Positions 14,961 through 24,784 of a DNA stretch of 64,000 nucleotides are shown here, piece after piece; position 1 is the first letter of the stretch; every line of letters begins with the position of its first letter. The stretch lies in assembly GCF_005222835.1 (NCBI RefSeq), contig NZ_STGA01000029.1:310001-374000 (forward strand). The letters run 5' to 3'. The position numbers and the translations under genes were made by a program. A model generated the notes under the pieces. The model searched no databases, was not told the DNA's origin, and worked only from the letters and a program-made list of their open reading frames with translations. The stretch comes from Rhizobium sp. FKY42 (GTDB lineage: Bacteria; Pseudomonadota; Alphaproteobacteria; Rhizobiales; Rhizobiaceae).

Positions 14961-16502
14961 TCACGTTCCGCAAAACGTCAGCCGCACCTTCTGCTCGTCC
15001 AGCGGTGCTTCGCGATACTCATCAAATTCGGCATGATCCGCGTAAGGCTCGGCCAGCGCCGCCAGCAGGCGGTCGAAGGGTTTGAGGTCTCCCTCCATGG
15101 CGGCGCGGATCGCCTGTTCAATGCGGTGGTTGCGTGGAATGATCGCCGGGTTGACGCTGCGCATCAGCGATGCCGCATCATGCCCTTGCCTCTCGCGCCC
15201 CAGCCTTGCCCGCCAGCGGGGCAGCCATTGCTCGGCCTTCTCCCATGGCATAAAGCCTTCCGTAAACGCGGCCTCGGCGGCAAGCGCCGCCTGCCCTTCT
15301 TCCGCGCCAGCCAGATCCGTCAGGCGGCGGAAGGTCAGTGTGAAGTCTGCCCTGCCCTCATGCATGGCAGTCATCAGATCCTGCACCAGTTCGGCATCGC
15401 CCGCCTCTTGCATGCCAAGGCCAAGCTTTTGGCGGAAGGCAGAAATCCAGTGTGACTGGAAGGTTTCGCCAAAGTTTTTCAGAACCGTGTTCGCCTTGGT
15501 CACGGCCTTTTCCTCGTCCGCATCCAGCAGAGGCAGCAGGCATTCGGCCAGGCGGGCGATGTTCCATTGGCCAATGCCGGGCTGGTTGCGATAGGCATAG
15601 CGGCCCTGCTGGTCGATGGAGGAAAACACCTTCATCGGGTCATATTCATCGAGGAAAGCGCAGGGGCCGAAATCAATGCTTTCGCCCGAGATCGTCATGT
15701 TATCGGTGTTCATCACGCCATGGATGAAGCCGATACTCAGCCAGCGGGCAATGAGTGCGGCCTGACGATCCGTCACCCGTTGCAGCAGCGCGAGATAGGG
15801 TTCCGGTCCGTCCTTCACATCCGGGTCATGTCGGTCGATCACATAATCCGCCAGTGTGCGGATCGCCTCATGGTCTTCCCGCGCCGCGAAATATTGAAAC
15901 GTTCCGACCCGCACATGGCTGGCCGCCACACGGGTAAACACGGCACCGGGCACCGGCTGCTCGCGATAGACCGGCTCGCCGCTCAAGACGGCAGCCAGCG
16001 CGCGGGTGGCGGGAATGCCAAGTGCGGCAAAGGCTTCCGAAATGATGTATTCGCGCAGAACCGGCCCGAGGGCGGCACGCCCATCGCCCCGCCGTGAAAA
16101 CGGTGTAGGCCCCGCCCCCTTCAGCTGGATATCGCGGCGCACGCCGTCCACATCCAACACCTCGCCCAGCAGGATAGCGCGACCATCGCCCAATTGCGGA
16201 ACGAAATTGCCGAACTGATGCCCCGCATAGGCCATGGCCAGCGGTTGCGAACCGGGGGGCAACACATTGCCGGAGAAGATCGCAGCCAGCCGGTTGGTGT
16301 CCTTCGGATCAAGATCAAGCCGCAGATTTTTCGCCAAACCTTCATTGAATTTGATGAGGACAGGTCCAGCCACCGCTTCCGGATAGACGGAGGCATGGAA
16401 TCGCTCCGGCAGGCGCGCATAGCTATTATCAAATGGAAACAATATCTTAACTCCCGAAATCACGTCGGCGACTTGCGCTGTACTGCACCCAATGTCCTCC
16501 AT
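14961..16502 (-). CDS. selO: SelO family protein AMPylase (YdiU/UPF0061)
   Basis: A ~513-residue pseudokinase-fold enzyme that transfers AMP to proteins (established for SelO). Motifs: 'FPFDNSYARLPERF' near the N-terminus, 'MAYAGHQFGNFVPQLGDGRAILLGEV', 'QLKGAGPTPFSRRGDGRAALGPVLREYIISEAF' and the active site 'FIHGVMNTDNMTISGESIDFGPCAFLD'. Length is typical of bacterial SelO. The start is uncertain: the ATG at 16502 adds about 20 residues before the usual start region, and an in-frame TTG lies at 16532. It is divergent from the outer membrane protein gene, with a 177-bp shared promoter region. Confidence 0.94.
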   Translation of the reverse strand: MEDIGCSTAQVADVISGVKILFPFDNSYARLPERFHASVYPEAVAGPVLIKFNEGLAKNLRLDLDPKDTNRLAAIFSGNVLPPGSQPLAMAYAGHQFGNFVPQLGDGRAILLGEVLDVDGVRRDIQLKGAGPTPFSRRGDGRAALGPVLREYIISEAFAALGIPATRALAAVLSGEPVYREQPVPGAVFTRVAASHVRVGTFQYFAAREDHEAIRTLADYVIDRHDPDVKDGPEPYLALLQRVTDRQAALIARWLSIGFIHGVMNTDNMTISGESIDFGPCAFLDEYDPMKVFSSIDQQGRYAYRNQPGIGQWNIARLAECLLPLLDADEEKAVTKANTVLKNFGETFQSHWISAFRQKLGLGMQEAGDAELVQDLMTAMHEGRADFTLTFRRLTDLAGAEEGQAALAAEAAFTEGFMPWEKAEQWLPRWRARLGRERQGHDAASLMRSVNPAIIPRNHRIEQAIRAAMEGDLKPFDRLLAALAEPYADHAEFDEYREAPLDEQKVRLTFCGT

Positions 16503-16679
16503 CGCAAATGGGGTGAAAAGCTTTATTCGCAAGGGATGAACCGGAAGCGGTCTCGTGCGTTATGGGCGCAGCAAAAGCTCTTCGATAACAAATGTGATAC
16601 GTTGTTGCATTTCCGCTACAGCCTTTCGAAGAGCGGACGCTAGGTTTGTAAGCACCTCGTAATGAAAGGGAGTGCATCC

Positions 16680-17321
16680 ATGAAAAACGTTCTTCTTCTC
16701 GCCGCCGCTCTGGGCTTCGCAGGCTCTTCTGCGGCGCTTGCTGCAGATGCCGTGGAGCAAATTCCGCAAGCGCCTATGGCCGTTGAGGCCGTTGTGCCGT
16801 CCTTCACCTGGACGGGTGGTTATGTCGGTCTGCTCGGCGGTTATGGCTGGGGCAATGCGGATGCTTCTGCACCCGGCATCAGCGCCAGCGATGATTTCGA
16901 TGGCGGCCGTATGGGCGCCTTCGTCGGCTATAACTGGGCCATGGCCAGCGGCTTCGTTGTCGGTATTGAAGGCGACGTGAACTACGACTGGAACGAAAAT
17001 TCCTATGCTGGCGGCATTGATGCCGGAACCGATTGGTCCGGCTCCGTCCGTGGCCGCGTTGGCTATGCGTTTGATCGCGCGCTGCTGTTTGCGGCAGGTG
17101 GTTACACCGGCACAAACGGCTACGTCGATACCCCGATCGGCGATACCAGCAAGACCTTCCACGGCTGGACACTCGGCGCTGGCGTTGATCACGCCTTTAC
17201 GGACAACGTGTTCGGCCGTCTGGAATACCGCTACAACGATTACGGCGACAAGACGATCGGCGGCATCAATGCCGATTTCGACCAGCACGTCGTCAATGTC
17301 GGCATCGCAGTTAAGTTCTGA
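16680..17321 (+). CDS. Omp25/RopB-type outer membrane beta-barrel protein
   Basis: A 213-residue secreted protein: signal peptide 'MKNVLLLAAALGFAGSSAALAADA' with an AxA cleavage site, then an 8-stranded OmpA-like/Omp25 beta barrel. Typical features are 'FTWTGGYVGLLGGYGWG', alternating aromatic strands, 'FGRLEYRYNDYGD' and the terminal Phe (…VGIAVKF) required for outer-membrane insertion. I use the ATG at 16680 with AAGGGAG upstream; an earlier in-frame ATG at 16662 has no ribosome site. It is followed by an intrinsic terminator. RopB-type proteins are abundant structural proteins in rhizobia. Confidence 0.93.
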   Translation: MKNVLLLAAALGFAGSSAALAADAVEQIPQAPMAVEAVVPSFTWTGGYVGLLGGYGWGNADASAPGISASDDFDGGRMGAFVGYNWAMASGFVVGIEGDVNYDWNENSYAGGIDAGTDWSGSVRGRVGYAFDRALLFAAGGYTGTNGYVDTPIGDTSKTFHGWTLGAGVDHAFTDNVFGRLEYRYNDYGDKTIGGINADFDQHVVNVGIAVKF

Positions 17322-17347
17322 TCATCGGCAGTTTCGGCTGTCTGAGG

Positions 17348-17381
17348 AAACCCTCTCCCGGCAACGGGTGAGGGTTTTGTT
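17348..17381 (+). terminator. Intrinsic terminator after the Omp gene
   Basis: Stem AAACCCTCTCCCG / CGGGTGAGGGTTT with one mismatch, a GCAA tetraloop and a T-rich tail (TTTTGTTT). It lies between convergent omp and copZ genes; the A-run on the left could let it work in both directions. Confidence 0.8.
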
Positions 17382-17405
17382 TATGCAAAAACGGGCTTTA
17401 CTCGC

Positions 17406-17609
17406 TCAAGCCACCGCAATCTTCTCAGGTGAATAACCTGCGTCGCGAATGGCTTCTTCCGCCTTGGCCGCATCGCCACCATCCAGCGTCACGCGATGGT
17501 TGGCAAGATCGATGGCGACCGGCACACCGGGCAGCGCTTTGGCCAGCGCGGAACTCACGGATTTTTCGCAATGGCCGCAGGTCATATCGGGTACGTGGAA
17601 TGTGGTCAT
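17406..17609 (-). CDS. copZ: CopZ-like copper chaperone (HMA domain)
   Basis: A 67-residue soluble heavy-metal-associated domain with the Cu(I)-binding motif 'MTCGHC' at residues 9-14 and the ferredoxin-like fold pattern ending 'AIRDAGYSPEKI'. It hands Cu(I) to the CopA ATPase encoded two genes upstream. It lies 15 bp after cueR and is the last gene of the copper operon. Confidence 0.94.
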   Translation of the reverse strand: MTTFHVPDMTCGHCEKSVSSALAKALPGVPVAIDLANHRVTLDGGDAAKAEEAIRDAGYSPEKIAVA

Positions 17610-17624
17610 GGTTAGTCTCCTTGA

Positions 17625-18050
17625 TCAATGATTGCTGGGGGTTGCGGACGAAGGCGGCGCAGCACTTGCCGCCAGATCCTCCAGAATGGGGCAATCCGGC
17701 CTGCCATCGCCGGAACAGCAATGGGAAAGATGCTTCAGCGTCTTCACCATGCCCTGCATTTCGGCAATGCGCCGTTCCAGATCGGCAATGTGCTGAGTCG
17801 CCACCTCTTTGACGGCCGCGCTTTCCCGCGCCTTGTCCTGCCAGAGCGCCAGAAGCTTCTGCGTTTCTTCCAGCGAGAAGCCAAGTGAACGGGCCCGACG
17901 GATGAAGCGCAGCACATGCACATCGTCCTGGGTATAGAGCCGGTAATTGTTGTCCGAGCGGGCGGTTGGATGGATCAAGCCAATCTGCTCGTAGTAGCGG
18001 ATCATCTTCGATGAAACGCCGGAGGCTTTGGAGGCTTCGCCAATGTTCAT
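17625..18050 (-). CDS. cueR: CueR-type MerR family copper-responsive activator
   Basis: A 141-residue MerR regulator. The winged HTH is '[25 protein letters not shown]', followed by the long dimerisation helix and a metal loop 'HCCSGDGRPDCPILEDL', whose Cys pair matches the Cu(I) site of CueR. The ATG at 18050 overlaps the copA stop by 1 nt, so regulator and pump are co-translated. It should act at the copA promoter, which has the expected long spacer. Confidence 0.94.
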   Translation of the reverse strand: MNIGEASKASGVSSKMIRYYEQIGLIHPTARSDNNYRLYTQDDVHVLRFIRRARSLGFSLEETQKLLALWQDKARESAAVKEVATQHIADLERRIAEMQGMVKTLKHLSHCCSGDGRPDCPILEDLAASAAPPSSATPSNH

Positions 18051-20527
18051 CACACCGCTCCCAGCTTCATGCTGCGCAGTCGCAGAGCATTGGTCAGAAC
18101 GAAGACACTGGAAAGCGCCATGGCCCCTGCCCCGATCATCGGCGAAAGCTGAATGCCAAATGCGGGATAAAGCGCGCCGGCCGCCAGCGGGATCAGCGCC
18201 ACGTTATAGCCAAAGGCCCAGAACAGGTTCTGGCGGATATTGTTCATCGTCGCATGGCTGACCGCAATGGCATCCGCAACACCCGTTAATGCGCCGGAGG
18301 AGAGAACCACATCCGCGCTTTCAATCGCCACATCGGTTCCCGTACCAATGGCAATGCCAATATCGGCAGCCGCCAGCGCCGGCGCATCATTAATGCCATC
18401 GCCCACGAAAGCGACCGGACCGGCCTTTCTGAAGTGCTGCAGCGCCTCCACCTTGCCTTCGGGCAGCACTTCGGCCACTACGTCATCAATGCCCACCTGC
18501 ACGGCTATCGCCTCCGCAGTTCGGGCATTATCCCCCGTTACCATGGCAACCTTCAGGCCCATGGCCTTCAATTGCCGGATGGCGTCGCGGCTCGTTTCCT
18601 TCAGCGGATCGGCCACCGCCAGAATGGCGGCAAGCCTGCCATCCACGGCGGCATAAAGCGGAGTCTTGCCCTCATCCGCCAGCCGCGCCGCATCGCTTGA
18701 AAAGGCTTCAACGGACAGGCCAAGCTCCACCATCAGCCGGTCTGCGCCAACAGCAATCGTCCTGCCATTCACCTTGCCCTCGATACCGTAACCCACGCGA
18801 GCCTCAAAGCTCTCGGCACCGGGAATGGAAAGCCCCCTTGCCTTCACCGATTTGACGATGGCTTCGGCCACCGGGTGTTCCGAGCGCGCTTCCAGTGCAG
18901 CCACTAAAGGCAAGACTTCGGCCTCGTCAAACCCCTCTGCGGTGACGATATCGGTCAGTTCCGGCTGACCTTTGGTCACGGTGCCGGTCTTGTCCAGCAC
19001 TACGGTTTTGACATCGCGCAGGACCTGCAGCGCATCACCCTTTCGAAACAGCACACCAAGATCGGCCGCGCGACCGGTGCCGACCATGATGGAGGTGGGC
19101 GTTGCCAGCCCCATGGCGCAGGGGCATGCAATGATGAGAACCGCAACGGCTGCCACCAGCGCATGCGGCAGAACCGGCTCCGGCCCGACGATAAACCAGA
19201 TGAGGAAAGTGAGCAGCGCCACACCCATGACGGCGGGCACGAACCAGCCGGTAACGCGATCGACCACCGCCTGAATGGGCAGTTTTGCCCCTTGCGCCTG
19301 TTCCACCAGCCGGATGATCTGCGAGAGCATGGTGTCGGAACCCACCTTTTCCGCCCGGAAACGGAAGCTGCCGCTACCATTGATGGTGCCGCCGATAACC
19401 TCTGCGCCCGCCTGCTTTTCCACGGGCAGAGGCTCGCCGGAAATCATCGATTCATCCACGTTGGAAGCGCCGTCGATCACCACGCCATCCACCGCGATGC
19501 GTTCGCCGGGACGCACGATAATCACATCGCCCACGTCCACTTCATCGGTTGGAATATCAATGGCTTGGCCGCCGCGCTCCACCCGCGCAGTTTTGGCTTG
19601 CAGGTTCAGCAGACGACGGATGGCGGCACCGGTTCTACCCCTTGCGCGGGCTTCCAGCAGGCGGCCAAGCAGGATCAGCGTCACGATGACCGTGGCGGCT
19701 TCGAAATAGACGAAACGGGCAGCTTCCGGCAAAAGCTGCGGCGCGAAGGTGGTGACGGTGGAATAGGAATAGGCGGCCAATACGCCGATAGCGACCAGCG
19801 CGTTCATTTCCGGATGGCCGCGCAAGAGCGCGGGAATGCCTGTCTTCAGAAAACGGAAGCCGGGGCCGAAGATGACCGCCGTCGCCAGCACGAAATAACC
19901 GTAATAAAGCCACTGCAGATCCACTGCCCCCATCAGCCAGTGATGGAAGGGTGGGTAGAGGTGCCCACCCATTTCCAGCACAAACAGCGGAAGCGTCAGC
20001 ACCGCGGCAATCGCCAGATCGCGCTTTAGAGCATCGGCATCTTCCTCATGATGGCTATGGGTTTCATGCGCATGTGGCGCAGGCCCATGAGGCTTTTCGA
20101 GTGCAAAGCCTGCGGAGCGAATGGCAGCGGAGACCAACCGCTTCGCATCGCGCCCGAAGGCTTCCACGCTCACCTGTCTTTCGCCCTCACCTGCCGTGAC
20201 GGACACGACCCCGGCGAGACCGGAAAGCGCGACTTTAAGCCGTTCCGCTTCTGCGTCATTGAGTGGATGTTCCAGCGAAAACACAAGCTTTTCCGCCTTC
20301 GGCTCATAGCCAACCTTGCGAATGGCTTCAGCCAGTGTCGCAGCAGAAAAGCCTTGCGACAGTTCCACGGTCAGGCTTTCGGTCGCGAAGTTCACGGCGC
20401 TTGTCGCCACGCCCGGCACCTTCGCCGCCGCATTTTCCACCCGCTTGACGCAGGAAGCGCAGCTCATGCCCTCAACAGGGACGATCAGCGGTTCATGGAT
20501 GTGCTCGGCTCTGACGCTCTGGTTCAT
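18050..20527 (-). CDS. copA: CopA Cu(I)-exporting P1B-type ATPase
   Basis: An 825-residue Cu(I) efflux pump of the inner membrane. The N-terminal HMA domain has 'GMSCASC' (Cys23, Cys26). A second HMA-like domain (about 75-135) has lost its CxxC. A His-rich linker '[12 protein letters not shown]' follows, then eight membrane helices with 'CPCAMGL' (Cu ligand motif), the phosphorylation site 'DKTGT', the 'SEHPVAEAI' HP motif and '[10 protein letters not shown]'. I use the ATG at 20527; it sits behind GAGGA and about 25 nt after the predicted transcription start. First gene of copA-cueR-copZ. Confidence 0.97.
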   Translation of the reverse strand: MNQSVRAEHIHEPLIVPVEGMSCASCVKRVENAAAKVPGVATSAVNFATESLTVELSQGFSAATLAEAIRKVGYEPKAEKLVFSLEHPLNDAEAERLKVALSGLAGVVSVTAGEGERQVSVEAFGRDAKRLVSAAIRSAGFALEKPHGPAPHAHETHSHHEEDADALKRDLAIAAVLTLPLFVLEMGGHLYPPFHHWLMGAVDLQWLYYGYFVLATAVIFGPGFRFLKTGIPALLRGHPEMNALVAIGVLAAYSYSTVTTFAPQLLPEAARFVYFEAATVIVTLILLGRLLEARARGRTGAAIRRLLNLQAKTARVERGGQAIDIPTDEVDVGDVIIVRPGERIAVDGVVIDGASNVDESMISGEPLPVEKQAGAEVIGGTINGSGSFRFRAEKVGSDTMLSQIIRLVEQAQGAKLPIQAVVDRVTGWFVPAVMGVALLTFLIWFIVGPEPVLPHALVAAVAVLIIACPCAMGLATPTSIMVGTGRAADLGVLFRKGDALQVLRDVKTVVLDKTGTVTKGQPELTDIVTAEGFDEAEVLPLVAALEARSEHPVAEAIVKSVKARGLSIPGAESFEARVGYGIEGKVNGRTIAVGADRLMVELGLSVEAFSSDAARLADEGKTPLYAAVDGRLAAILAVADPLKETSRDAIRQLKAMGLKVAMVTGDNARTAEAIAVQVGIDDVVAEVLPEGKVEALQHFRKAGPVAFVGDGINDAPALAAADIGIAIGTGTDVAIESADVVLSSGALTGVADAIAVSHATMNNIRQNLFWAFGYNVALIPLAAGALYPAFGIQLSPMIGAGAMALSSVFVLTNALRLRSMKLGAV

Positions 20528-20553
20528 GAGATGGAATCCTCTTGTTCCATCCA

Positions 20554-20584
20554 CAGATAGGGCTTCCCATCATGGGAAGGTCAA
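20554..20584 (-). promoter_or_regulatory. CueR-controlled copA promoter with 19-bp spacer
   Basis: On the minus strand TTGACC (-35, 20579-20584), a 19-bp spacer containing the dyad CTTCCC-ATGAT-GGGAAG, then TATCTG (-10, 20554-20559). Overlong 19-bp spacers with a central palindrome are diagnostic of MerR/CueR-activated promoters. This supports copper-inducible expression of the whole operon, including cueR itself. Confidence 0.9.
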
Positions 20585-20704
20585 GGGGTGAGACGCGGTA
20601 ATTTCGCAAATTCCGAAATTCAATTTTTGCGGGAAATTGCTCTTCCTTTGGTAGCAGATCAAGGCTACACACGGCGTGTGAATTTTCATTGTCACCGGAT
20701 TGAG

Positions 20705-21412
20705 ATGCAAGCCGCAACCGAGGCCACCACAACAAAGCTTTTCCGATTTCTGAAAAGTATTCCCCGCAATACGCTGACGCTCCTGCGCATGATCTTCATC
20801 GATTGCGCAGTGCCGATTGTCTTTCTATTCATATTTAATGTATTCGGTCAGCTAGTAGCGGCCTTGTGCGGCACAATCCTTACCGCATGGAGCATAGACC
20901 CCGTTGTCGTGCGTCGTGCCAAACATGCGATCAATACTCTGTTTGCTCAGTCACCTTTGCTCGTCGTTTACCTGCAACGCCGTCAGCCAATCAGACAGTC
21001 TTTCCGCTCGCCACGGTCAATCATAGCTGCCGTTACAATTGGTACTTTGCTGCTGGCAATCAACGTCTTGGCGCAAGTCGGCAAGTCAGATGTCGGCCTC
21101 GAATTTTCGCTGAGCGCGGGCCTGATGGTCCTTTCGATCTGTTTATTTACACCCATTGCCGAGGAAATGTTCTTCCGCGGCTACCTCTGGGCAAGGCTTC
21201 AGGCACGGGGATATGGCGATGGCCTGATCACCATTTGTACCGCCCTCCTATTTGCCGCAGTGCATTGGCCGAACAATCTCGCTGCACTCACCAACTACTT
21301 GTTCATGGCCTTCTCCTTCAGCCTCATCCGCTATTTCGGCGGCGGGATCGGCCTGCCCATATTTTTCCATGCAGCGATGAATTTCATCGTCATCCGCCAT
21401 ATCGGGGTGTGA
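20705..21412 (+). CDS. CPBP family intramembrane metalloprotease (CAAX-like)
   Basis: A 235-residue multi-spanning protein with the three CPBP/Abi motifs: 'EEMFFRGYLWARLQ' (EExxxR), 'FAAVHW' (FxxxH) and the C-terminal 'HAAMNF' (HxxxN). Hydrophobic segments occupy about 25-60, 115-135, 145-165 and 185-235. I use the ATG at 20705, with GGATTGAG upstream. Substrate is unknown. It is convergent with the chemoreceptor gene, only 5 bp apart. Confidence 0.88.
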   Translation: MQAATEATTTKLFRFLKSIPRNTLTLLRMIFIDCAVPIVFLFIFNVFGQLVAALCGTILTAWSIDPVVVRRAKHAINTLFAQSPLLVVYLQRRQPIRQSFRSPRSIIAAVTIGTLLLAINVLAQVGKSDVGLEFSLSAGLMVLSICLFTPIAEEMFFRGYLWARLQARGYGDGLITICTALLFAAVHWPNNLAALTNYLFMAFSFSLIRYFGGGIGLPIFFHAAMNFIVIRHIGV

Positions 21413-21417
21413 TGGCC

Positions 21418-23604
21418 TCAGGCAGCGCGCGAGGTGCGCCGGAAAGCCTCCTCGCCCGCGCTAACCCTGAACTGGCTCACAGTGTCGCGCAGTGCATGAC
21501 TTTCCTGCTCGATGGCATAGGTGGCAGCATTGCTTTCTTCCACCATAGCGGCGTTGCGCTGCGTCAACTGGTCCATGTTGTGAACGGCGGTGGAGATTTC
21601 GGAAATCGCGGCAGCCTGCTGGCGCGCGCCTTCGCTGATCGTTCCGATCTCCTGATCGATGGTTTGAATATTGCTGCGGATCTCGGTCATGTAGCGGCCG
21701 GAACTTTGCACCAGATCGACACCACGCTGAATGGCATCGGCCGAATTGTGGATGAGCCCCTTGATTTCGCTGGCGGCTGCGGCAGAACGCTGGGCCAGTT
21801 CGCGCACTTCCTGCGCCACGACCGCAAAGCCCTTGCCTGCCTCACCGGCACGGGCCGCCTCGACACCGGCATTCAGCGCCAGAAGGTTGGTCTGGAAAGC
21901 AATATTATCGATGACGCCGATGATCTGGACGATCTGGCCGGACGAGGCCTCGATGTGCTGCATGGCATCGACCGTGTCTCGCATGATGGTTTCGGACATC
22001 TCGGCGCTCTTGCGGGCACCCGCAGTCATGCCGGTGACCGTGCGCATGCGGTTGGTGGTTTCTTCCAGCGTCGTCGTGACTTCGCTCAGAGCAGCGGAAG
22101 CCTCTTCCAGCGAAGCGGCCTGCCGTTGCGTGCGTTCTGCCAGCTCTTCCGCGCCGGCGCGCAATTCGCTGGCACCGTTAGAGACCGTGAGAACCGTGGA
22201 ACCGACGCCGCGCATGGTGGAGCCGAGCGCCAGAACGGAGCGGTTATAGGCCTCGCTGAGAGGCTGCAGCTCAGCGGCGAAGCGTGCCGCGATCTGATAG
22301 GTCAGGTTCCCGGCAGAGAGTTCATTCAAGGCGCGACCGAGTTCGGACACGGCAAAATCCACCGCCCTGGCGCGCTCTGCATCAAGCGCGTGGCGTTCCT
22401 GATCTTCCTTCCAGCGAAGTTCGGCCTGCTGCTGGCGCGCTTCTGCATCTTCCCGTGCCTTGCGGGCATGATTTTCCATGGAGGCCACAATCGCTCGGCT
22501 CAACTGGCTAATTTCATCGCGACCCGTTGTGGGCGCCAGCATTTCGCTGGCTTCATCCCGTGCATGACGCTCGACGACCCGGACCATCTGGCGCAGCGGA
22601 CGCACCACGCCAAGCAGGGTGACGCCGCTGAGGATAAGCGTCAGGACGACAGAACCAATTGCAGTTCCTGCGGCGACCTGCAACTGCCACAGATGAGCGG
22701 CTGCCATCTCTTGTGCCAATTGACGGATTGCAGCCAGTTCTGCGATCTCTGCCTCCTGAATGACCTGAATGCGCGCCGTGGTCTTGGCAAACCATACCTT
22801 GGCATCAAGGCCGGTCAGCACACTCTCGCCATTCGCCTGCAGCATCTGCTGGCGGAAGCGCTCGATCAGCGCCGCATCTGCGCTATCCTTGAAGACATTG
22901 AGGCTGGCACCTGCAAGTTCAGGATCAAACTTGGAGAATTCGCGCAATAGAACATCGCCTGCACCGTGGAAGCGCGCAAAGGTCATGTATTGCTCTGGCT
23001 GAATGCGCCCCGCCGTCAGGAAACCATTGCCCATGCCGCGTTCCTGACCCGCAATTTCCTTGGCCAGCGACAGATTGAGAGACGCCTGCAAACGGCTGAC
23101 GAGGTTGCCTTCCGCTCCTGAAAGCGTCAAACGACGCGTGGCATCCAGAAGATCGCCCACGAAGCCCGTGTAATAGGCAAAGGCTTGCGGTGGCGTCGTT
23201 GTCAACTGATCCACCCCGCTGCGCAAGCTCTGAATCTCGCCGATCGCTCGGCTGATCTGCGCTGCAGTTTCAGATTTGACGCCAAACGCGCCCAGTTCGC
23301 CGACGATCTCCGCCAGCTTCGGCAGCGCCTTGTCCGTCTCCTGCCGGGCTGCAGCCACCTCATCGCGGTTGGATTTGCCCTTCGAGCCCAGAAAGCCAGC
23401 CGTCTGGCCGCGCTCGACCTGCAATCTCTGCACGCTTCGGCTGATGATTTCCATATTGACCGTGGCCGCAGCAATCTGCTTCGACATCTGATAGGAGTGG
23501 AGCTTATCAACCACAAGATGCCAGGCCAAGACCGTGACGGCGGCAAGCGGAATCAACGCACAGATGCAAAGCCGCACGGCGATGGACAAATTGGAAAAGC
23601 GCAT
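21418..23604 (-). CDS. Methyl-accepting chemotaxis protein with NIT sensor domain
   Basis: A 728-residue chemoreceptor: TM1 about residues 9-30, a large periplasmic helical NIT (nitrate/nitrite-sensing-type) domain about 45-300 ('RSVQRLQVERGQTAGFLGS' is the signature), TM2 about 305-330, HAMP, a coiled linker, then the MCP signalling domain. The hairpin tip is 'IDNIAFQTNLLALNAGVEAARAGEAGKGFAVVAQEVREL' (broken here at 20: 'NIAFQTNLLALNAGVEAARA'). There is no CheR/CheB-tethering pentapeptide; the C-terminus is 'TSRAA'. The ligand is not determinable from sequence. Confidence 0.93.
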   Translation of the reverse strand: MRFSNLSIAVRLCICALIPLAAVTVLAWHLVVDKLHSYQMSKQIAAATVNMEIISRSVQRLQVERGQTAGFLGSKGKSNRDEVAAARQETDKALPKLAEIVGELGAFGVKSETAAQISRAIGEIQSLRSGVDQLTTTPPQAFAYYTGFVGDLLDATRRLTLSGAEGNLVSRLQASLNLSLAKEIAGQERGMGNGFLTAGRIQPEQYMTFARFHGAGDVLLREFSKFDPELAGASLNVFKDSADAALIERFRQQMLQANGESVLTGLDAKVWFAKTTARIQVIQEAEIAELAAIRQLAQEMAAAHLWQLQVAAGTAIGSVVLTLILSGVTLLGVVRPLRQMVRVVERHARDEASEMLAPTTGRDEISQLSRAIVASMENHARKAREDAEARQQQAELRWKEDQERHALDAERARAVDFAVSELGRALNELSAGNLTYQIAARFAAELQPLSEAYNRSVLALGSTMRGVGSTVLTVSNGASELRAGAEELAERTQRQAASLEEASAALSEVTTTLEETTNRMRTVTGMTAGARKSAEMSETIMRDTVDAMQHIEASSGQIVQIIGVIDNIAFQTNLLALNAGVEAARAGEAGKGFAVVAQEVRELAQRSAAAASEIKGLIHNSADAIQRGVDLVQSSGRYMTEIRSNIQTIDQEIGTISEGARQQAAAISEISTAVHNMDQLTQRNAAMVEESNAATYAIEQESHALRDTVSQFRVSAGEEAFRRTSRAA

Positions 23605-23782
23605 GGTCGAACTCCTGAGATTGCCCTCAAGGTTGCATTACGTATTAAATTTTTATTTAAATCTAATGTTGCTATTTCTTACCCATCACATCTTCCTGTT
23701 TTTTGTCATTAAATAGGAAGCTTCAGTTTTCGCCTCATCTTAAAGCGTAAATCATTGATTGAGTGTCGTATTTCTGATGGAA

Positions 23783-24673
23783 CTACTTTCTCGCCGAATA
23801 ACGCGCTGCTGCGACACAGAAAATCACACCTGTGGTTGCTACGAGCATGGACCAGGACACGGCTTCGCCCAACAACAGCGCCGCCAGCAGCAATCCGAAG
23901 AAAGGTTGCAGAAGTTGCAGCTGACCGACGGATGCCGTGCCGCCTTTCGCCAGCCCGTGATACCAGAAGATGAAGCCCACCAGCATGCTGAACACGGTGA
24001 CATAGCCAAGCCCTGCCCAGGCCGCGGCAGGCACCGAAGTCAGATCCTGCGGCCAGGTGAAAAGGCAAAGCAGCGCCATGGGCGGCAGCGAAAGCACCAG
24101 CGCCCAGCAGATGACCTGCCAACCGCCAAGCCTGCGGGCCAGCTTGCCGCCTTCCGCATAGCCAAGGCCACAGACGATGACGGCGGCGATCATCAATAGA
24201 TCCCCTTCCAGCGAGGCGTGGCCGCCATTCGACAGCGCGAAGCCCACAACCAGCAGGCTGCCGAGCATGGAGAACAGCCAGAACAGCGGCTTTGGCCTCT
24301 CACCCCCGCGCAGCACGCCAAAGGCGGCGGTCGCCAGTGGCAAAAGCCCGATGAACACGATGGAATGGGCCGAGGAAATGGAGCGCAGTGCCAGCGCGGT
24401 CAGCAGCGGAAAGCCGATAACGACACCGAGCGCGATGACGGCAAGCGACAGGAGGTCCGAACGCTTCGGCCTCTTCTGACGCAGGATGACGAGCAGCAGC
24501 GCCGCCAGCACGGCTGCCATGGCGGCACGCGCCGAGGTGACGAAGAGCGGCGGCAGGCCCAGCACGGCCAGACGGGTGGCGGGTAGAGAGCCGCTGAAGA
24601 TGATGACCCCGATCAGCCCGCTGACCAGGCCATCCGTGGATCCTGTTCGAATTGTTGGTGCTGCTGCTTTCAT
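23783..24673 (-). CDS. EamA/DMT family transporter
   Basis: A 296-residue inner membrane protein with ten hydrophobic helices forming two EamA repeats, as in drug/metabolite exporters. I use the ATG at 24673, preceded by AAGGATG; the longer frame runs into the divergent promoter region. It is divergent from a MocR-type regulator with a shared palindrome, which suggests that regulator controls it. Substrate is unknown; amino acids or amine-containing compounds are plausible given the PLP-binding partner (inference). Confidence 0.9.
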   Translation of the reverse strand: MKAAAPTIRTGSTDGLVSGLIGVIIFSGSLPATRLAVLGLPPLFVTSARAAMAAVLAALLLVILRQKRPKRSDLLSLAVIALGVVIGFPLLTALALRSISSAHSIVFIGLLPLATAAFGVLRGGERPKPLFWLFSMLGSLLVVGFALSNGGHASLEGDLLMIAAVIVCGLGYAEGGKLARRLGGWQVICWALVLSLPPMALLCLFTWPQDLTSVPAAAWAGLGYVTVFSMLVGFIFWYHGLAKGGTASVGQLQLLQPFFGLLLAALLLGEAVSWSMLVATTGVIFCVAAARYSARK

Positions 24674-24733
24674 CGTCTCATCCTTTTTGCTTGAGCATAG
24701 GCAGGATGGACTGGCGCAGACAGGCACACAGCC

Positions 24734-24755
24734 ATACAATTGCATCAAACTGTAT
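24734..24755. promoter_or_regulatory. Putative MocR operator between divergent eamA and mocR
   Basis: An imperfect inverted repeat ATACAATT-gcatca-AACTGTAT with 8-bp arms (one mismatch) in the intergenic region. MocR/GntR-type regulators commonly bind such sites and control a divergent transporter. Confidence 0.5.
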
Positions 24756-24784
24756 TGCCGACACGCCCCATACGGATTGATGAA

